From Plasmopara viticola (Eukaryota > Oomycota > Peronosporomycetes > Peronosporales > Peronosporaceae), in assembly GCA_001695595.3 (NCBI GenBank), contig MBPM02000022.1, forward strand, positions 372,001 to 436,000: DNA of 64,000 bases. The letters run 5' to 3'. Both the position numbers and the translations under genes were made by a program. Below are positions 58,608 through 64,000 of this stretch, in pieces (the first letter of the stretch is position 1; every line of letters starts with the position of its first letter). The notes beneath the pieces were generated by a model, which was not told the DNA's origin, did no database searches, and saw nothing but the letters and a program-made list of their open reading frames with translations.

Positions 58608-61600
58608 CTTATATGTGAATCTGAACGATAAACAACACGTGCGGAAGCATAGATGCCATCAAAGTTTTGAGAGGACGCGCATCTTTTTTCCAATCCAACA
58701 CACCGTAGCTCTTAGTCGTGCTTCCCGCTAGATTTCGATGTTGTGTTGTTGAAGAGCTGCGAGGATTGGCGTGCATGCACGCCAATGACCACAAAGCTCG
58801 AAGAGGGAGTAGCACGAAGCAATTAAAAATCCATGTACGGACATTTCGAACGAAAAAATTCTTCACCACGTCAATACCGTGAAGTAAGGCTACAAGGAAA
58901 GCCCCAAATACTGGAAACGCTGTCGAATGAACTTTGTCATCCGTAGATAAAGCAAGATGTAACATTCGACTCATTGGCCATGTAAAGATACAGAAAAGTT
59001 CACCTAAGACGCCCTCGTCAGTGAGGTGACCAAAAGGGGGAGTAGGCAAAGAAGGAATTAGTTAAAGACGACAATCCTCAAAACAGCTATCAAGTCGTTC
59101 CAATAGCCAAGGTGTGCTGAGTGTAATGCTCACCGCAAAAATCGACGCAAGTCACCGTCCCAAGGAAAGTTTACTCACTCTCTAAACAGCGAGTTCGTCG
59201 AAACAAAAGAGAACTTCCAAGTGGCCGGAATGGTTAGCTTATTTGCTTAGTTTGCCGCTAGGACCCTCTGGAGGCTAGCATTTATGCACTCGTTGTTCCA
59301 GTGCACCTATGCGCGTATATTCCGCAGTGCATCAATTACCGCTAGGGATGTTCACTCAAAGTTATAAGAATTCTAAAGGCAAGAGTGGTTTGCACATGGT
59401 ACGAATAATTTCTTATGTAATCCCCAGCTTTGTCACCACTACCTGAGCTCAGTAAGAATGTATGGTCTTGGACTTGTTGAAGTTTCCTGGCTTTAGCCCT
59501 GAAAAATTTTATGGGCACTCCTGACTAGAGAACTAAAAGTTCAAACTTTATCAATACGTACACGATTGTATTGCAGTTTTTCGCATCGATAGAACACCTT
59601 TGAGATGTATCGACTTTGGTATAATACCAAAACGTAACTTCCGTGGGCGAGTGGTGATATTTATTTACCATACTCCACCTTATGACCAAAGAAATGAGGC
59701 ATGCGTACGATGCGCCTGCTTTTCTACTTAAAGGCCTCCAAACAATCGTTCCAAAGCCAATTTAACGGCTTTCTCGAAATATCGCTAATTTAGCGCTTTC
59801 AAAAAGTGCCGCTCTTTGATGATCAAGGATAACGGAGAAGCCTTCGTTTTGTGTCTTCTCAGTAAGAAGCAGCAGCTATTTTGCGGCCGGATGTACGCTC
59901 TCGAGATTTCTCTCGGCAGGGTGCGATAATTTTAAAGCAGCTTCGAACCCTTGGGCCCTTTAAGAAGAGACAAGTTCTATGGCCATGTGACATATGGGCT
60001 TTGACTATAGCGCGTCAGCATGTACTGCTCAAAGTGCGCACAAGCTTTTCGTTAGGATTGACTGGCCACTTAATGTGTACAGCCAATAGAGCAAGTCGGC
60101 TTTCAAACCTACGGATGTGGCTATCATCTGATCCATTTTTACCGCAATGCCAAAATCGATTGCAGTAAATACTCTTTGAACACGTGATCTGATGACTCAT
60201 GCGTGACACAGGAGTGCTTGAAGATCGGATACACCAGAGCACTCCCAGCATTAGAATTCTGTAAACGTCGATATCTTTTCAGGCTAACTTATGCTGCACG
60301 CCAACCATCACCATAAAAGGTCGGATTGAACAAAGCTCCACATCTTAGTACTCTACTTGTAGTTTTTTTAATGTTCATGACACTTTGTTACTTATACTAT
60401 ATTAATTTTATTCCCCAAATCATGTTAAGCCATATTTTCTACCCAAGTCTTGATGAAGTCAAAAAAAGTTCTACATAAAAGTATTTTCAATTTAAAGACT
60501 TGAGAGAAAAAAGTTTTCACCCTATTTTTCACTCGCCTTAGAAATTATCTTATTGAGTTAGCAAAGTTTACATTGACAAGTGCAAAGCTCGCGAAGGCGT
60601 GGATAGTAGTACTGTCGAGCTCAAACTTAATTGTAGATGACTGTATGACCCACATAGGAGTACGTACAACTCAGTGCGTCTTTGAGCATACAGCTGACCC
60701 TTTCCGTCTGACAATCTGTCTGTAGATGGTCGGCTCTTGACATCACCAAGTGGGTCCCCGATAGCTAATAAAGTGTTTGCTAAAATTTTAGAACTAAACG
60801 TAGCACCGCCGTGCCCGAAAAGCCACGGCTTTCAAATGTCGTAGCTACTCTCCAGTCATTCTCAATAGGACAGGTGCCATGTTCATGCACTTGCCGTCAC
60901 ATTACGACTTAGCTGAAATATCAAAACTCCTTGTGGATGTGGCTTTTTATCAACATTTGAGACGCTTGTGACACTCAGAGATAGATTCTATATCGCGTCT
61001 TTATATCTGTCTGGCAAATTTATGTTACTTAGTAATACTTTGTGAGCCACTGTGTATTGTGGATCTATGTAACCTGCTTCTTGAGCTATGCTACCTGCAG
61101 CTGATGGCTTTCCTTTGGGACTATGGTGCTTCTATCTTAAACGCTATCTTTAGCGTCATTGGGACCCGGAGCTGTATGGAAACTTTTTTTAGATTTTGTC
61201 ACGTCTCCCTCGGAGAATCTTCGATACCTTCGGTACCTTCGATAATGTTGTCTGATCTACATTTGCCAAAATTGAGATGTAAAGGAGTCGTAAGTATTAC
61301 AGAAGGCGAGCGTTGCCTTTCCAAAGTCGTGTGGCACAAATTTGAGTAAGCATCAACTTTTTGCCTTGTCCCGCTATTTGATCCATACATAGTGCTTTTC
61401 TAGATACGGCATGCTCAAGATCGATTCCACTGACTCATCTTATGTGCGGTCGAAATTTATATATAATCAACATCAGATTCACCTCAATCACAGAGACACT
61501 TAGACCAGTTTACGAATTGTAATTGACTCCCTTCAGCTGTTTCTTACTTAGAGCATCAGCTAATTATCTTCACTGCTTGAAATATTTTGTCGACACGCAC

Positions 61601-62398
61601 AATTTGCGACGCGCTGTAGCCGATCAAAACTCGATATGGGATGTTGTACTCTCGCACCTTGTGTGTATAGACAACAATTCAACGCTTCAGACTTTTTCTC
61701 CAAAAGTTGTCAAGCTCTCAGGAGCTTAAGTCACTTAACATTTGATAAAGTTCTTCTTCACTAAGTTACTCCACCCAAATCGGCGAACCGCGATTCCCTT
61801 GCTTTAAAGGCGCGGCTTTTGCCAGCGGCCCTTGAAAGCTCTTGAGCAAGACATATGTTCAGCCCTTTGGCACAGGCACCGATCGTGTGCCCTCGGTCAC
61901 AAGCAGTGAATGTTGCTTTGCAACATCTCTAATCATTGTGTCAGAGCCCGAGTCAGCAGGGCTGTGGACACCAATACTCTTTTCCAAAACGGGGAACTGT
62001 TCATTTACGGCATATCGGAGAAGCAAGCACGTCTGGGGCTGTACTTCTTTTTCAAAAAGTTTAGACCCTGCACTTCAAGCGAATTGGTGCGAGGCTTACC
62101 CTCAGGCTGTCCACGAGCACAGCCACTTTGACTTATTTAAGGAGTGTCTCTACAGCAATGGACGCCGTCGATAGTGGGAGAGTGACAAGCCCTTCGTCCA
62201 ACCTCCTACGTAAAAGAGTGCATACCTCGTTTGACGTGATCAAGGCCGTCTATCGTACCGCCTATCTCGACATTTTTTGCCCTAAAAGGTGGCCAAGATC
62301 CGTCCCATATATCTTTTTAGGCATGCACACACAATCGAGACACAACTAACCGTAGATTTTTATTTTGATTTACTAACATGCTGTACGCCCGTGCATGT
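58608..62398. other. Gene-poor region
   Basis: AT-rich. The 146-codon minus-strand frame 58609-59049 has no ATG at its start and a hydrophobic centre, and it may belong to the broken sequence to its left. Frames at 61059-61349 and 61842-62174 on plus have no signature. No RNA gene or repeat pair was seen. Confidence 0.4.
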
Positions 62399-62580
62399 CT
62401 AGGTAGATAGACAAGGCGCATCTTCACCAACAGTAAGTACTTCCTGATTGTGCTGCCTGAGCTCTTGAAAATAATCTTGCTTGTAGTTTTCGTACGCCAT
62501 GACGCGTTCCAGCTGCTTCGCCGCAGAGAAGGATAGAAATTCCGCTGCCTCTTTACATCCATGGCAGTCAGTAAGTCTTT
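62399..62580 (-). pseudogene. Possible 3' coding fragment of unknown family
   Basis: A 60-codon minus-strand frame with protein-like composition (CHGCKEAAEFLSF, KQLERVMAYENYKQDYF, QELRQHNQEVL) ends in TAG at 62401-62399. It opens right after a stop, beside an AG that could be a splice acceptor, and no upstream exon is recognisable. It may be a last exon or an element relic. Confidence 0.22.
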
Positions 62581-63292
62581 AAGCAGTGTGGATAACTAGT
62601 TCAACACATGCGGGAAGGTTGTTTTATCTGCCCCGAACCATTTGCGAGGTTTTAGATAGTTAATATATTTGGGAAGCTGACAACAGCTACCAGGTGAGAT
62701 GACATTGCACAGATAAGCCATGCAGAAATATCTACAAGTTTTCGGTGAACAATCGATCAGTGTTTCCGCTTTTTATGGTTGCAGCTAGTAAGTAATTTAC
62801 TTGATTCACTGCATTTATTTCACTACGTTGCACAATTGAGATCTAATTCTAGTAATCATGTGAACAACTTCTTATTCAAAGACATTGAGAGCAAGGTGCC
62901 CGTTCGGAATAGCTTAAGACTCGAGGGTGTTCGATTTTCTTAACCCCATGCTTTCAAGCGCAGTGTAATATTTAAATGGCGCACATGCATGAATACATAT
63001 ATCTGATATAAGAACGGACCCAAATAAAGTGATAGATTTAGCTAAGGATAGGGTCCTGAAGCCTCATGACTTACACGACGACTCAATGATCGCTAAGCGC
63101 GTGCCACCCATGTTCGTGAGGAGACAAGTAGCTGTTCTAACGGACTTCACTGGGTCATTAAAAGAAGCTAGAGTTTGCAGAGAAGATCAAAAGTACACAG
63201 TTTGTCTCTTCCCAGTATACACTGTCAAAAACGCCTTTCTTACAAAAATGCGGTGGATTTATGGTGGCCATATACATCCTGACTCGTGCATG
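62581..63292. other. Spacer before the FAD oxidase gene
   Basis: AT-rich with no supported gene. The 91-codon plus-strand frame 63029-63304 has no recognisable motif. Confidence 0.4.
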
Positions 63293-64000
63293 CTAAGTTG
63301 TTAAAGCAGGGATGGCCTGCGGATCCGTGTTGAACATTTCGTCCGGATCATATTTCGTCTTGATTTGCTGCAACTTTTCATAGTTGTCGCCGTACAAGTA
63401 TGCGGCCAATTCCGTGAGCGTCAATTGGTCATCGCGGTACGTTGGAAAGCCACCCGGTTCACCGCCCGAAGCCTTGTAAGCGTCCACAAACTTGTAAAAG
63501 TTGGTGCGCATTGAAGTGAGCGACGTGGCGGGAAACGACTCGTTGGACGACGACGTGCGCATGTCCCAGCGCACCAGCAGCAAATTGTCATCGTGTTTCC
63601 ACGCCGAGTCGGCGGCGTCGATACTGGACGTATACTGACCAGCCCAAATGTCGATAAAGCCCGAGAGCGACGCATTGGCGTCCTCGGAAGAAAAGGCCGT
63701 GTGGGCAAACAGGGCGGACGCCGTGGCATTCGTCAAAGGGGTCTGACGAGGGATCGTCACGGACGTGATGTAGAAGTAGCGACGAGGAGTGAGTGTCTGG
63801 TCCGCGAGGCCGGGGGTGCTTAGGGTCTCGGACATCCAGAAATCGCTCGCATAGGACGAAAGGACCATGGTCGCAGGAAGGTAGGTCATGAGGGATGCAA
63901 GAACGTTTGCGGCTTCTTCCTCTGAGCCGTAAAAGTACCCTTTGAGATCCGCTTTGGCTTTGAGACTAAATCGAATGCTCAAGTAATCGTGGTTGTCCTG
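63293..64000 (-). CDS. Berberine-bridge-type FAD oxidase, C-terminal part (partial)
   Basis: The last 235 residues of a protein whose start lies right of the window; the frame is open to the edge (QDNHDYLSIRFSLKAKADL at the boundary). The C-terminal block AAYLYGDNYEKLQQIKTKY followed by DPDEMFN is the signature of the berberine-bridge (BBE) domain, which closes the substrate side of secreted FAD-linked oxidases of the vanillyl-alcohol oxidase class. The upstream part (FYGSEEEAANVLASLM, SGFIDIWAGQY, FVDAYKASGG) fits the substrate-binding domain. Family members oxidise sugars or oligosaccharides (CAZy AA7) or aromatic alcohols. The FAD-binding half and any signal peptide are not visible, so substrate and secretion cannot be judged. 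Confidence 0.85.
   Translation of the reverse strand, partial: QDNHDYLSIRFSLKAKADLKGYFYGSEEEAANVLASLMTYLPATMVLSSYASDFWMSETLSTPGLADQTLTPRRYFYITSVTIPRQTPLTNATASALFAHTAFSSEDANASLSGFIDIWAGQYTSSIDAADSAWKHDDNLLLVRWDMRTSSSNESFPATSLTSMRTNFYKFVDAYKASGGEPGGFPTYRDDQLTLTELAAYLYGDNYEKLQQIKTKYDPDEMFNTDPQAIPALTT

Overview
The window looks like nuclear DNA of a plant-pathogenic oomycete of the Peronosporales (Phytophthora or a downy mildew). The evidence is a transglutaminase elicitor that carries the Pep-13 peptide unchanged, a Myb protein with the THAQKYQ variant of the SHAQKYF motif, very short GT-AG introns (57 to 89 bp), and 16 to 19 nt core promoters of the oomycete Inr/FPR type. I cannot name the species.

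Layout. Positions 75-755: first exon of a COG3-like Golgi tethering subunit, running off the left edge. 1856-4420: prominin-like five-span membrane protein. 4.4-8.3 kb: a SINE-like element and unassigned DNA. 8.3-13.5 kb: 2-oxoglutarate dehydrogenase E1 (four exons rebuilt here) and a secreted GH5 glucanase. 13.5-28.4 kb: gene-poor, with a decayed Copia element, a pseudogene with three in-frame stops, a second SINE-like copy and a scrap of a Myb gene. 28.4-30.4 kb: the Pep-13 transglutaminase elicitor with a tandem-repeat tail. 30.4-48.5 kb: gene-poor repeat graveyard with two more Copia relics, a third SINE-like copy framed by 75-bp direct repeats, and an unclassified repeat present twice in opposite orientation. 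48.5-58.2 kb: compact, GC-rich island with a Myb-like regulator, an unconventional myosin, an oligopeptidase B-like peptidase (divergent from the myosin across 179 bp) and a zinc/F-box-like protein. 58.2-63.3 kb: unassigned, with two possible gene scraps. 63293-64000: C-terminal part of a berberine-bridge-type FAD oxidase, running off the right edge.

The genes do not form one pathway. They are mostly housekeeping (Golgi traffic, TCA cycle, motor protein, peptidase) mixed with secreted or host-facing products (GH5 glucanase, transglutaminase elicitor, possibly the BBE oxidase). The alternation of tight gene islands with long decayed stretches is the partitioned architecture known from this group. 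I found no convincing RxLR or CRN effector, tRNA, rRNA or CRISPR array. Several open frames supplied by six-frame reading begin at TTG, so I reset the prominin and myosin starts to ATG codons. All splice sites are my own reading of the sequence and have not been checked against transcripts.
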